Positions 1 to 9,074 of a stretch of 64,000 nucleotides of DNA are shown here, in pieces. The stretch's first letter is position 1. Every line of letters begins with the position of its first letter. Under the pieces are notes generated by a model. That model searched no databases and was not told where the DNA came from. It was given only the letters and a program-made list of their open reading frames with translations. The DNA lies in NCBI GenBank assembly GCA_035493895.1, contig DATJHM010000086.1, forward strand, positions 1-64,000, in the 5' to 3' direction. This stretch comes from DATJHM01 sp035493895 (lineage in GTDB: Bacteria; Chloroflexota; Ktedonobacteria; Ktedonobacterales; Ktedonobacteraceae). A program made the position numbers and the translations under genes.

Positions 1-350
1 CCACTCTCCCAGATCTCCATCTCTTGCGGAAAATCCAGGTTGAGTGCTTCTCGGGACCGCATCTCCCACTCGCCAAATCCCATCTCACGCAGGCCCGCAA
101 CTTTCTGAATTTCCAGTCCCAGCGCCTGCGCAGTAGGAGTAGCCGTCTGAATCGCGCGCAATTGTGTGCTGGCATAGAGCGCATCCACATGCTCACTACT
201 CAGCTTCCTTGCAAGCGCCTCAGCCTGCTTAAAACCATAAGAAGTCAGGGGAATATCGGTTGAGCCACTAAAAATATTTGCGCGACTGGCTTCAGTCTCA
301 CCATGACGCGCAAATATGACACGCGTCGTAACAGATGTATAATGATCCAT
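1..350 (-). CDS. Histidine phosphatase family protein (phosphoglycerate mutase-like), 3' end outside window
   Basis: Reading the minus strand from the ATG at 350 gives an open frame that runs off the window start. It begins MDHYTSVTTRVIFARHGET, so the catalytic RHG motif of the histidine phosphatase superfamily is at residues 15-17, where the His takes the phosphoryl group. Downstream come a typical S-D-x-P-L-T-x-x-G-x-x-Q-A segment and an S-x-x-x-R-A-x-x-T-A segment, both usual in cofactor-dependent phosphoglycerate mutase and alpha-ribazole phosphatase relatives. About 116 codons are present of the usual ~200. The substrate cannot be told from this part. Confidence 0.85.
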   Translation of the reverse strand, partial: MDHYTSVTTRVIFARHGETEASRANIFSGSTDIPLTSYGFKQAEALARKLSSEHVDALYASTQLRAIQTATPTAQALGLEIQKVAGLREMGFGEWEMRSREALNLDFPQEMEIWES

Positions 351-453
351 AAATAGAATATCCTTTTTGACCGACCCGTAGTACTCAGTCTAGGTTCATG
401 GCACACGTTCGTATTGCTTCCCAGGCCAGTAGGGACGCCATTCAGTTGCGGCT

Positions 454-704
454 AATATGCATCAAGATAAGAATGGTTCAGATGCCACGGTGCGGATCAA
501 TGGATGCCCGCGAGGGTTGATGAGGTCGCATTTTCTGCCACCCCAGGCGACCCCCACCGACCCTCTCGCCCTCCCGCACAGGTAGGGGATGCGGTTTATC
601 CCATCCCACGCGAGCCCACCAACCACCTTGCCCGTTCACGAACCCTTTTCGCCATCGATTGGGACGGGTGGTCAAACCTGGCCATTCTTATCTTGATGCA
701 TATT
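454..704. repeat. Dispersed repeat, copy A (251 bp, MITE-like, 23-bp perfect terminal inverted repeats)
   Basis: The first 23 bases (454-476) are the exact reverse complement of the last 23 (682-704); both ends read AATATGCATCAAGATAAG inward. The interior has no gene. It is related to the copies at 38523-38778 and 40047-40474 (same end sequence and the same internal blocks, such as GGTAGGGGATGCGG and a GGGATGGG-rich stretch). It has no transposase, so it must be moved by an enzyme encoded elsewhere if it still moves. Confidence 0.85.
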
Positions 705-736
705 GGACGCCATTCCGCTGCGGCTTCATGGCGTCC
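705..736. repeat. Short GGACGCCAT...ATGGCGTCC palindrome
   Basis: GGACGCCAT and ATGGCGTCC face each other across a short loop. Related palindromes lie at 40533-40561 and 40734-40756, and an incomplete left half lies just before copy A at about 433. This is a small dispersed palindrome family; no function can be read from it. Confidence 0.55.
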
Positions 737-970
737 GCGAACTCGCTCTCCCCCTCTTGGTGGAGAGCCAACTTACTCAACGTCTATAGGCAATTTCTCT
801 GTTCACACAGAAAAATCATGTAGTCTAGTCATCGCTTTAGCTAACATAACGTCATTGATGTCCTTGTATATTGAAGCACATCTTCTACGAACCGGCAATG
901 TAGGCATTTCGCAAAACGGATACCACCGTTCCTTTAGTGGTATCCATTCTCAGAGGAAAGGGATAATCGC

Positions 971-1399
971 ATGAGTGAATTCAAGGAAGGTCCTCGCTCC
1001 GCTGCGGAGTTCATACGCCAGTTTCTCCCCAACTCGCCATACGTCGGGCATCTCGGCATGCAACTCATCGCTATGCAACCCGGCACAGCAACGCTGCTCC
1101 TCCCTTTCAAGGACGAGCTTGTAACCATCGGAACTGTAGTGCACGGCGGAGCTATCGCCTCACTTATCGACACTACCGCTATGGTTGCTGCCTGGTCGGA
1201 TGCAGAGCTTCCAGCAAAAGTGCGCGGCTCAACGGTCAGCCTCACGGTCACCTATCTCGCTCCGGCAGAACGAGAAGATCTTCAGGCCACCGCCCGCGTC
1301 CTACGCCGTGGTCGTAGCCTCGTCTATCTCGACGTCGAGGTTCACAATCCATCAGGAAACATCGTAGCGAAAGGACTCGTGACGTATAAGCTTGGCTGA
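971..1399 (+). CDS. PaaI family hotdog-fold thioesterase
   Basis: A 142-residue protein of the single-hotdog PaaI/YdiI class, which hydrolyses acyl-CoA or aryl-CoA thioesters in the cytoplasm. The diagnostic HGG motif is at residues 58-60, followed by an Asp at 67 on the central helix, as in hotdog acyl-CoA thioesterases that use an acidic residue. The length fits the family (~140). A purine-rich site (AGAGGAAAGGG) lies about 10 bases before the ATG. The next gene, a DinB protein, follows 94 bp later on the same strand. The substrate is not evident. Confidence 0.88.
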   Translation: MSEFKEGPRSAAEFIRQFLPNSPYVGHLGMQLIAMQPGTATLLLPFKDELVTIGTVVHGGAIASLIDTTAMVAAWSDAELPAKVRGSTVSLTVTYLAPAEREDLQATARVLRRGRSLVYLDVEVHNPSGNIVAKGLVTYKLG

Positions 1400-1493
1400 T
1401 CGTCCATGTAGAATACCGCACAATCCATTGCGAACATACATATGTTCGCAAGAAACTTACTCAGGAAATTTACTAAGGAAAGAGAACTCGACA

Positions 1494-1967
1494 ATGTCCA
1501 CAAACCCATCCCAGGAAGCGGCCTTATTCTGTTACTATATTCTGAGTTCCATGGATCGCCTGCTCCAGACCATTGATGGCCTGAGCGCAGAGCAGCTCAA
1601 CTGGCATCCTTCGGCACCCAATACCAACAGCTTGTATGTCCTGGTCGTTCATAGCATGAGCAACGCCGAAGAGAATATCTGCCATACCCTCATCGGCGAA
1701 CCCAGCACACGCGATCGTGAACAAGAATTTCGCGCAAAGGGCTCATCAGCCGACGAATTGCTCGCCCACTGGCAAACCCTGCGCCCACGCCTGGAAGCAA
1801 CGATCTCGAGCCTGAGCACCGAAGATCTACACCGCCAGATTGTTCACCCCCGCCGAGGAACGATCACCGGCCTGGACATTCTCATCGTGGTCGCTCGCCA
1901 TATGGCCGAACATTTCGGCCACGCCGAACTCACCCGCGATCTGCTGCTGGCGGCAAACGTGCAATAA
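1494..1967 (+). CDS. DinB family protein
   Basis: A 157-residue four-helix protein of the DinB / YfiT-like superfamily. These proteins bind a divalent metal through three His residues and in some cases act as thiol-dependent transferases. The candidate ligands are His53 in the second helix and His136/His140 in the H-M-A-E-H segment of the third helix region. The ATG at 1494 is chosen because AAGGAAAGAG lies just upstream and the family begins with this helix; the open frame extends further upstream without a ribosome site. The exact reaction is unknown. Confidence 0.85.
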   Translation: MSTNPSQEAALFCYYILSSMDRLLQTIDGLSAEQLNWHPSAPNTNSLYVLVVHSMSNAEENICHTLIGEPSTRDREQEFRAKGSSADELLAHWQTLRPRLEATISSLSTEDLHRQIVHPRRGTITGLDILIVVARHMAEHFGHAELTRDLLLAANVQ

Positions 1968-2007
1968 TCTCATTTCAATCCCAATAGAGGCACTGCTTGT
2001 CCGCGCC

Positions 2008-2160
2008 TGATGCACATCAACCAAAGGATCGGTGGGCCGGGCTCATCCCTCGAAGAAACATAGAGGTAGGGACCGGGCTTTATGCCGGTCCACGGCCCCA
2101 CCGGCCCTCTCGCGCTTCATGCCGATCCTCGTCCCCCTCCGGCCCTCTCGCCCGACGAAC
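2008..2160. repeat. Degenerate fragment of a dispersed repeat
   Basis: Starts with TGATGCACATCAACC, similar to the ends of the ~250-bp repeats, and contains a GGTAGGGACCGGGCTTTATG block. That block is found reversed at 49854-49960, together with the CTCATCCCTCGAAGAA stretch. No second end is visible, so this is a decayed copy or a related short element. It fills the spacer between the DinB gene and the end of the minus-strand VWA gene. Confidence 0.6.
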
Positions 2161-2172
2161 GCGACCGTACAA

Positions 2173-5058
2173 CTACGAACCTTTCGCTTCCCCACGTTCT
2201 CGCTTGGCTTTTAACAAACGTTCAGCCATCGTCATCTCAGGCTCACTCTGCTCAGGTGCGGCCCCATTCGCCGCATCCACGGGCGCCTTGACGGGCGCTG
2301 TGCTTGTCCGCGCTTTCACCTCTGGACGCGGCACGGTTGCCGTCCGGCCTGTTGAGACGCGTTCCGTCTGCTGAGATTGCTCCTGGATCGTCTGACGCAG
2401 GGATCGCAGGCTCGTCAAAGAGATACCCAGCGCGTTATCTCCCGGCTGACTACCCGGTCTCTGCCCTCTACGCAGACGCTTCAGCAACCAGGAGTAACCC
2501 GTAGAGAGAAATTCCAGACTGGAGAGGCGGCGTGCGGCAATATCCACGGGCAACAATAGCGCTGCCAGGATCAAGAACAGAAAGGCAAGGGGCCATGTGG
2601 TCGTGACTGGTTGCAAATTCTGCTCAAATGCCCGCGCCGCATCACCAGCAGGGAGCACATTCCCTCCTCCAGCCCGTGCAAGTTGCGCGAGAAACTGCGC
2701 ATCCGTTCCCTGCGTGTGATATTCGGGCGAGTAGGGAACCACCATACCTGAGGTCGCCGTCAGACGGTTTGTCCCGCCCGCGCCGTTCTTCGCGGTATTC
2801 TGCCACGTGACCTGGAGGAGATAGGGACCAACCTGCGTGGCAGGAAAACTCGCCGTCCAATGTTCTGGAGCGGTTGCCTGCAATGTCACCGTTTGCTGCG
2901 AGTGGTCCGGTGCCACAATATGCGCCTGAACCTGCTGCTGATTGCCAGCTGTCTGCACGGTACCTGCGGGAATATCAACGCTCAATTGCCCGACACCGTT
3001 GACAACCTGCCCGTTGATGTTCATGGCACTATCCGGCGAGGGCAACGACCACGTCACCAGATTCGCCCACCAGCGCGCCGCCTCCTTCCACGTGAGCCAG
3101 TGCGAAGTCCAGAGCCCAAGTGCATCGCTGGTCCAGGCTACGGCGCGCCCCAGACCATACTGCCAGGCTGCCAGCACAGGATCATCGCGTGTACTGATCA
3201 GCACCATCTGCGCATTCGGCTTCGGCGTCGTTGCAACATAGCCATCCAATGTCGGTAAGGCGTTCAGCCCACTCATCAACTGATGACTACCCACTATGAT
3301 CGGGTGAAACGAGTCATTGATGATCGTACGCCGCGATGCCTGCTCGGTCTCTTTCAGCAAAACCTGGGGAATGACGCCGGGATCGTCGGCACGATAAAAA
3401 CGGCCCTTGCCCCAGCTAGCTATGTTGACCATTGTGTTCATTTCTTGCAGGTTAGCCGCGTTCGTCTCAACGGTGGAAACCGTGATGTTCTCGTTCGCCA
3501 TCTTGACGACTTGCGCCTGATAGCCCGTATCAAAAGCATCGCCGTCACCGAGTAGAATGACGTGCTTGATCTTCGCGGTCGTGTGGAGCAATACCTGCTC
3601 TGCGTTTTGTAAATCCGGTCGATAACTATTGGGATCGGCGGGGTCCATCGCATCGATCGCCTTATTGATCGCCGCTTTATTGGTCACATGCTGCATCGGC
3701 ACGACCAGCGTGCCATATGCCGCCGAGATGCCAACCTGATCTTGCGGGTTCAGCAGGCTGACAACACCCTTGGCAGCCTCCTTTGAGATGTTGACTGTGA
3801 TGTTACTTTCCAGACTCTCGACAATCAGGATCACTGCAATATCTGGCGTCTCTTTATGCTGAGGCACATTCATGCTGACAGGCAATGTCTGCTCCAGAGG
3901 CGTATCGCCATAGCCTCCGATGCCATAACTATTCTGGCCTCCACTCACGACGAGCCCATGACCCAGATCGCGCACAAAGGCTTGCAAGGTCTGCATACGC
4001 GCAGTTCCCAGCGCAACCGCTGGCACATCGGCCAGCACGACCGCTCCATAAGGCGCCAGACCGTCCAGCGACGTCGGCAGATCGTTCGGACCTTCCACAA
4101 CGGTGGCAATCTTTGTCGCTTTCAAGGCGTTGACGATATTCTGCCCGCTTCCTGGATGACCCTCGATCACCAGAACCTGTGGCGGCCCCTGCACGTTGAG
4201 ATACGCGGCCGCATCATTATTTTGCAGAAGCGTATCTTTACCCGCGTCGAGACGCACATGCAAACTATGAAAACCAGCCGATGGCGCAACCAGATCAAAT
4301 GTCACCTGGTTTTCCCCCACGACCAGATGCACTGTACTCTGTTCAAGCAGGCTCTGATCGAGGTAGACCCGCAAAATAGCGTTCTGTGCCACTGTACTGC
4401 TCACGGTGGCATGCAGCGTAAAACGTTCATTGGTACGCAATGTCGTGGGAGCGGAAAGATTGCTAATCAGCGCCTCGTCATGCTGCGAAGACGGCAGATT
4501 CACGATGTCGAGACGAATGCCCTGCTGCTGAAGCAATTGGGCCTCTTGCAGCGCATCACCGAGGTTCTGTTGCCCATCACTTAACAGTATAATATGCCGC
4601 TCGGTGTTGCTGGGCAGTATCGCGGCGGCCAGACGCAGACCCGCGGCGAGGTCGGTATAGTTGGTATCAGGTGCCGAATCGAAATGTGAGAAGTCAATCT
4701 GCGCATGCACGGCCTGTTCGACAAGCGCATTCCGGCCTACCGCCACGATGCCCACCTGATCCTCAGTGTGTTTGTGACGAATCGCATCATCGATCCACTG
4801 CTCAATAAATGTTCGCTGTGTCTCTGTGCTGGCAGAAATATCACCCACAAAAACAAGCGACTGATGCGAGACTGGCAGGGCGATCGCTGTACCTGCCAGC
4901 GCGGCAATGACCAGTGTAAACAGCAGGAGCCGACAGGCGAGAATCAGCCGTCGCTGATGCACAGGAAAGGGCAACGCCATCTGCCGCCACGTTAGAAAGA
5001 CGAGCAGACCAACAGGAAGAAGCAAGAGCAGTAACCAGGGTTGTTCAAATGTGAGCAC
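2173..5058 (-). CDS. Membrane VWA-domain protein with a glutamine-amidotransferase-like middle (Bat/YegL-type)
   Basis: A 961-residue protein, last in the MoxR operon. Two N-terminal membrane helices (about 7-24 and 38-62) are followed by a VWA domain with an intact metal site D73-x-S75-x-S77. A beta-rich segment comes next, then a class I amidotransferase-like Rossmann segment (about 290-385). A second VWA-like domain starts near 398, but its metal motif reads E-S-L-E-S. A beta-rich region, a third membrane helix near 838-860 and a charged cytoplasmic tail follow. The start is a GTG at 5058 with AAAGGGGG upstream; it overlaps the preceding gene by 14 bp, which suggests translational coupling. 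A scaffolding or sensing role in an envelope complex served by MoxR is an inference. Confidence 0.8.
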   Translation of the reverse strand: MLTFEQPWLLLLLLPVGLLVFLTWRQMALPFPVHQRRLILACRLLLFTLVIAALAGTAIALPVSHQSLVFVGDISASTETQRTFIEQWIDDAIRHKHTEDQVGIVAVGRNALVEQAVHAQIDFSHFDSAPDTNYTDLAAGLRLAAAILPSNTERHIILLSDGQQNLGDALQEAQLLQQQGIRLDIVNLPSSQHDEALISNLSAPTTLRTNERFTLHATVSSTVAQNAILRVYLDQSLLEQSTVHLVVGENQVTFDLVAPSAGFHSLHVRLDAGKDTLLQNNDAAAYLNVQGPPQVLVIEGHPGSGQNIVNALKATKIATVVEGPNDLPTSLDGLAPYGAVVLADVPAVALGTARMQTLQAFVRDLGHGLVVSGGQNSYGIGGYGDTPLEQTLPVSMNVPQHKETPDIAVILIVESLESNITVNISKEAAKGVVSLLNPQDQVGISAAYGTLVVPMQHVTNKAAINKAIDAMDPADPNSYRPDLQNAEQVLLHTTAKIKHVILLGDGDAFDTGYQAQVVKMANENITVSTVETNAANLQEMNTMVNIASWGKGRFYRADDPGVIPQVLLKETEQASRRTIINDSFHPIIVGSHQLMSGLNALPTLDGYVATTPKPNAQMVLISTRDDPVLAAWQYGLGRAVAWTSDALGLWTSHWLTWKEAARWWANLVTWSLPSPDSAMNINGQVVNGVGQLSVDIPAGTVQTAGNQQQVQAHIVAPDHSQQTVTLQATAPEHWTASFPATQVGPYLLQVTWQNTAKNGAGGTNRLTATSGMVVPYSPEYHTQGTDAQFLAQLARAGGGNVLPAGDAARAFEQNLQPVTTTWPLAFLFLILAALLLPVDIAARRLSSLEFLSTGYSWLLKRLRRGQRPGSQPGDNALGISLTSLRSLRQTIQEQSQQTERVSTGRTATVPRPEVKARTSTAPVKAPVDAANGAAPEQSEPEMTMAERLLKAKRERGEAKGS

Positions 5059-7057
5059 GCTTTTTCCCCCTTTTCGTCAGTGTCCCTCTGAAGCGTCTGG
5101 TCGTCTTTTTCAAGCGCCTTTGCACTGCCTGGTAGCGTCCAGACCAGCGCTGTTGTGTCTCAGCAAACAATGGGCGGCGTTGATCGCTCTTGCGACCCCG
5201 AGCCTGTTGCGTCTGATAAGGACGACTGAAGAGCCACCATTCTGTACACAGGATCAATAATAGCAATGCTGCCACCCAGGGCCAGATTTCGCGCAACTGG
5301 TGCGTTACTACACTCGCCCCCGACGCAAAACGCGTGCTGTGGGCAATCGGCAACTGCGCTGCCGGTGCCAGATTGGATTGGGCGGGGTTAAAAAGGTTGA
5401 CCGTAAAGGCCCCATTGAGATTCTGCCCATGCACACGTTGCGTCACCTGATACAACCCCACCTGATCGGTATGAGCATCCGGCTGAGCCGGAAATGGTGG
5501 CCCAACCTTGACTGTCTGCTGATCGGGACCCGTAATCGTCACCTGATCAGCCCCGGGCCAGGACTGCACTGTCACCGGCTGACCTGCCTGCACCTGACCA
5601 GCTCCACTTACCGGTTGAGGCAAAAACCAGTTACTGAGGTTGTAGAGCAAAATCGGCCACGCTGATTGCAACGGCAGATCACTATCATGCAAATCAAAGC
5701 CCAGAACCGCTACCCGGCGACTAGCATTCTCGCCTGCAAGTAGCAACGGCGTCTCAGGCGAAGTGAGCACGGTCTGCAACCAGGGGGCGGCACGTAGCTG
5801 GTGGCTGGCCCGAATCGTATGGATACTGCTCACGTCGACCGCATTCAGAAGCTGGCTCTGTGTACTCCCGGCACTTATCTGGCTGATCCGAAGCGTGGAA
5901 CCGGACGTGCCAAATAGTCCAGGCCCCGCAGGCGGATTGATGAAAAAGAGGTTGCCTGTGGGCAGTGTCGGCGGCTGATAGCCATCAAAAATTGTCAAAT
6001 CATAACTACTCGTGTTGACATATTTATCAGGAGTCGTCTCATAAAGGTCCACATTGGACAGGTTGCGCAGACCTTTCTCGAGAAAGACGTTGCTCTTCGT
6101 CACCAGCAGTACGCGCCCACGCTGCGAACTGCCAACCAGAGCCCAGGCATCATGATCGGCACTGAGTGCATCCTGTGAGACGATATGCGCATGAATAATG
6201 CGCGTGGTCGGTGCCAGCGGCCCCCATTGCACTGTACCACTCGCCCCTGCTGCGAGGGAGAGCGTCTGTACGCCAACCAGACGGCTATCTGCGTAGAGCT
6301 CAACAGGCAGTGAGCGATCCTGCCTGCTAAAGTTCGCAATCTGCGCACTGGCAAATAGCTTTCCCTGGAGAGGACGCGCCGCCAGGGCGAGCAGTGCGGC
6401 ATTCGCTGCGCCTGTTCCGATCTGAAGATAGCGCACGGGCAACGGTGAAACAAGCACCTGATTGTTATTCATCACATGACCATCGCCCATGACCAGGATC
6501 TGCGTATTCGTTCGACCCGCTGCCAGCGAGAGTGCCAGCGAGATCGCCTGCTCCAGATCAGCATCCTGATTGGTCACATGGGCGGTGCGCAGAGCTGCTT
6601 TGAGCTGATTCTTATCCTGAGAGTCCGCGATAAGCACCCGAGGCGTACGCGCCATGGTCATCAAAGAGAGCTGATCGCCTGCGCCAAGATCGTCGATGAA
6701 ATCGGCGAGCATTGTGCGCGCACTCTCGAATCTATTGGGCGCAACATCCGTGGCTTGCATGCTGGCAGAAGCCTGCAAAATCACAATCGTATTGCCGCCC
6801 AGCGCACTACCACTCAGAATCGCCGGACGCGCCAGCACCAGGATAAGTACGAGTGCCGCCAGCAATTGCAATAGAAGCAGCGGCGTCCAGCGCAGACGTT
6901 GCCAGGGCTGGCTGGCCTGAAGATTCTGAAGTGCCTGTTGCCAGAGAAACGTGCTTCCAATCGTGCGCTCCTGGCGTTTGGGTCGCATGAAATAGAGCAG
7001 CAGAATGAGCGGTATGATAAAGGCAAAAGCAAGCGCCGCTGGCACCAATAGACTCAT
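5045..7057 (-). CDS. BatA-like membrane protein with N-terminal aerotolerance domain and VWA domain
   Basis: 670 residues. The first ~80 residues match the BatA/aerotolerance N-terminal region: a membrane helix at 5-22, an R-x-x-x-I-G-S-T-F-L-W stretch and a second helix near 60-80. A VWA fold starts near residue 92, but its metal motif is Q-A-S-A-S instead of D-x-S-x-S, so metal binding is doubtful. A beta-rich extracytoplasmic part follows, then a last membrane helix near 605-620 and a basic tail. It has an ATG start with AAGGATGATCCT before it, lies 18 bp downstream of the DUF58 gene and overlaps the next VWA gene. It probably forms a membrane complex with its neighbours. Confidence 0.82.
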   Translation of the reverse strand: MSLLVPAALAFAFIIPLILLLYFMRPKRQERTIGSTFLWQQALQNLQASQPWQRLRWTPLLLLQLLAALVLILVLARPAILSGSALGGNTIVILQASASMQATDVAPNRFESARTMLADFIDDLGAGDQLSLMTMARTPRVLIADSQDKNQLKAALRTAHVTNQDADLEQAISLALSLAAGRTNTQILVMGDGHVMNNNQVLVSPLPVRYLQIGTGAANAALLALAARPLQGKLFASAQIANFSRQDRSLPVELYADSRLVGVQTLSLAAGASGTVQWGPLAPTTRIIHAHIVSQDALSADHDAWALVGSSQRGRVLLVTKSNVFLEKGLRNLSNVDLYETTPDKYVNTSSYDLTIFDGYQPPTLPTGNLFFINPPAGPGLFGTSGSTLRISQISAGSTQSQLLNAVDVSSIHTIRASHQLRAAPWLQTVLTSPETPLLLAGENASRRVAVLGFDLHDSDLPLQSAWPILLYNLSNWFLPQPVSGAGQVQAGQPVTVQSWPGADQVTITGPDQQTVKVGPPFPAQPDAHTDQVGLYQVTQRVHGQNLNGAFTVNLFNPAQSNLAPAAQLPIAHSTRFASGASVVTHQLREIWPWVAALLLLILCTEWWLFSRPYQTQQARGRKSDQRRPLFAETQQRWSGRYQAVQRRLKKTTRRFRGTLTKRGKKRAHI

Positions 7058-7075
7058 AGGATCATCCTTACCAGG

Positions 7076-7975
7076 CTATTTCACCAATTCAATCTGTCGC
7101 AATAAACGTTGCACGACTTCAGTCACACTGGTATTACTGGGAATCAGGGCATAGGTCCCTCGCTGAGCATGCGCAAATGCCATGAGTTCCTGCGTGTAAC
7201 GGTGCAGGCGCTCATGATAGGCTTGCAGGACGACCGAAGAGACGCTCACCTCAACATGGTTCGCGCTCTCACAATCCCGCAAACGCCAATCGCCCTGAAT
7301 ATCGGGATCAATCTCGTCAGGAGAGAGAATCTGCAAAAGCGCCACCTCCTGACGAAGCTGTTGGACCGAACGCACACCGGTCTGATAGCCTCCCGCCACA
7401 AAAAAATCTGAGATGATGAGCGTCAAACCGGGACCGGGCGCGACACGCCCCAGGTCGTAAAGCGCCCGATTCAAATCTGTCGCGCCCGCTTTCGGGAGCG
7501 TTGTCAGAAATTCGCCGATGCTCCAGATCGCATTTTTGCCGGTTGCGCGGCGATAAGCGGTGAGCCTATCAGTTAAGGCCCCCACGATCACTGTATCCTC
7601 GCCTCGCAGCGCCACATAAGCCAGCGCAGCCGCCAGCGCGATGGCGAGATCAGACTTTGCTGGCGTGCCATGCTGCATCGAGGCGGAACAATCAATCAAG
7701 ATGGTGACAGTAATATTCTCTTCCGCTTCAAAAACGCGCAGGAAAAGACGCTCCAGGCGTGCGTATGCGCGCCAATCGATACGACGAAAATCATCGCCGG
7801 GCGTGTAGCGTCTATAATCGGCAAACTCCATCGAAGTGCCTGCCTGCGGCGAACGTCTTCGTCCCGGGCGACCCGTTGCCTGAGCACGGCGCGTCATCAG
7901 TGAGAGCACATCCAATCGCTGCATGACACTGGCATCCAGAGGGAAGCGATTATTGTTATTTGCTGGCATTGTCAT
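7076..7975 (-). CDS. DUF58 domain-containing protein (VWA-like)
   Basis: 299 residues of the DUF58 family, almost always encoded beside MoxR ATPases. The family signature is present: an S-M-E-F-A-D-Y-R-x-Y-x-P-G-D-D-F-R-x-I-D-W-x-A-Y-A-R block, about a quarter of the way in, and then a VWA-type fold with an intact D-C-S-A-S metal motif. I choose the ATG at 7975 over an upstream TTG because it lies just beyond the stop codon of moxR (7980-7982); no strong ribosome site is seen, so coupled translation is likely. It is thought to be a MoxR client or adaptor on the inner face of the membrane. Confidence 0.88.
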   Translation of the reverse strand: MTMPANNNNRFPLDASVMQRLDVLSLMTRRAQATGRPGRRRSPQAGTSMEFADYRRYTPGDDFRRIDWRAYARLERLFLRVFEAEENITVTILIDCSASMQHGTPAKSDLAIALAAALAYVALRGEDTVIVGALTDRLTAYRRATGKNAIWSIGEFLTTLPKAGATDLNRALYDLGRVAPGPGLTLIISDFFVAGGYQTGVRSVQQLRQEVALLQILSPDEIDPDIQGDWRLRDCESANHVEVSVSSVVLQAYHERLHRYTQELMAFAHAQRGTYALIPSNTSVTEVVQRLLRQIELVK

Positions 7976-7979
7976 ACAC

Positions 7980-9068
7980 TTATGCAACCGTTTCTAGTTC
8001 AGACAAAATTTGTTCGATCAGGTGCTCCGGCGAAATCCCATCGGCCAGACCATCAAAATTCAAGACGATACGATGGCGAAGCGCTGGATAGGCGACCGCA
8101 CGCAGGTCTTCCATAGAGACGTTATAGCGTCCCTCCAGCAAAGCTCGTACTCTGGATGTCATGATCAACGCCTGAAGTCCACGCGGACTGGCTCCATACC
8201 GCACATACTGACGCACCATTTCGGGTGCATCCTCTTGATCCGGATGGGTTGCCAGCAAAAGACGCACCGCATGCTCTTTAATATGTGTGGCAACCGGGAC
8301 CGCACGCGCAATCTCAATCAGGCGCGTCAACTCTTCCCCGTTCGCAACCGCCTTCGCGCGCGACGATTGTGTTCCAACCGTCGAATCTATAATACGTAAG
8401 AGATCATCTGCATTAGGAAATGTGACCATAATCTTTAATAAAAAGCGGTCGAGCTGAGCTTCAGGCAGTGTATACGTACCCTCCATCTCAAGCGGATTCT
8501 GGGTCGCCAGCACGAAGAAGGGCGCAGGCAGCGGACGCGTTTTATCACCCACACTCACCGTACGCTCTTGCATCCCCTCCAACAATGCCGATTGTGTCTT
8601 CGGCGTAGCACGGTTAATCTCATCGGCCAGCACAATGTTCGCGAAGATCGGCCCCGGCTGAAAACTGAAGGCGCGTCGTCCCTGGGATGATGAGGCGTCA
8701 GCCTGTTCCGTGACGATCGTGGTCCCAACGATATCAGCAGGCATCAGATCGGGCGTAAACTGAATACGTGTGAACTTTAAGGTCAGGGCATCGGAGAGTG
8801 TACGCACCAGCAAGGTTTTACCCAGTCCCGGCACACCTTCGAGCAACACATGCCCTCCGGCAAAAAGCGCCAGCAAGAGTTCGCGAATCACCCGCTGTTG
8901 CCCGAGCACGACAGCATCAAGTTCCTCCTCAAGGCGACGCGCCACCCGCATAAACTCCTCGATAGCGGCCTCACTCGGTTCGCCAGAAGACACAAAATCT
9001 TTCCGCGCTTCCGACTCGGCGGTGGGGTAATGCTCCGGCGAGAACAGCTGATCACTGGTATTCGACAT
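7980..9068 (-). CDS. MoxR family AAA+ ATPase
   Basis: 362 residues. Walker A is G-V-P-G-L-G-K-T at 78-85. The Walker B with sensor region reads L-A-D-E-I-N-R-A, followed by the K-T-Q-S-A-L-L-E-x-M-x-E block and A-T-Q-N-P as sensor 1, all diagnostic of MoxR. The C-terminal lid (AAA_lid_2) is complete. MoxR proteins act as chaperone-like ATPases that assemble or activate VWA-containing complexes, which fits the DUF58 and VWA genes directly downstream. The start at 9068 is 7 bp after the upstream stop codon. Confidence 0.93.
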   Translation of the reverse strand: MSNTSDQLFSPEHYPTAESEARKDFVSSGEPSEAAIEEFMRVARRLEEELDAVVLGQQRVIRELLLALFAGGHVLLEGVPGLGKTLLVRTLSDALTLKFTRIQFTPDLMPADIVGTTIVTEQADASSSQGRRAFSFQPGPIFANIVLADEINRATPKTQSALLEGMQERTVSVGDKTRPLPAPFFVLATQNPLEMEGTYTLPEAQLDRFLLKIMVTFPNADDLLRIIDSTVGTQSSRAKAVANGEELTRLIEIARAVPVATHIKEHAVRLLLATHPDQEDAPEMVRQYVRYGASPRGLQALIMTSRVRALLEGRYNVSMEDLRAVAYPALRHRIVLNFDGLADGISPEHLIEQILSELETVA

Positions 9069-9074
9069 AATCGT

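Larger units (their letters stand above)
351..970. other. Spacer between the phosphatase and thioesterase genes
   Basis: No convincing gene is present. The spacer holds a complete copy of the ~250-bp mobile repeat (454-704), flanked by two imperfect copies of a GGACGCCATTC...GCGGCT sequence. The second of these is part of a short palindrome (705-736). The last ~100 bases before 971 are the leader of the thioesterase gene, with a purine-rich ribosome site near 952-962. Confidence 0.7.

Noticed and set aside
3856..4584. 242-codon plus-strand frame antisense to the VWA gene
   Set aside because: Shadow of the minus-strand coding sequence; no ribosome site or domain.
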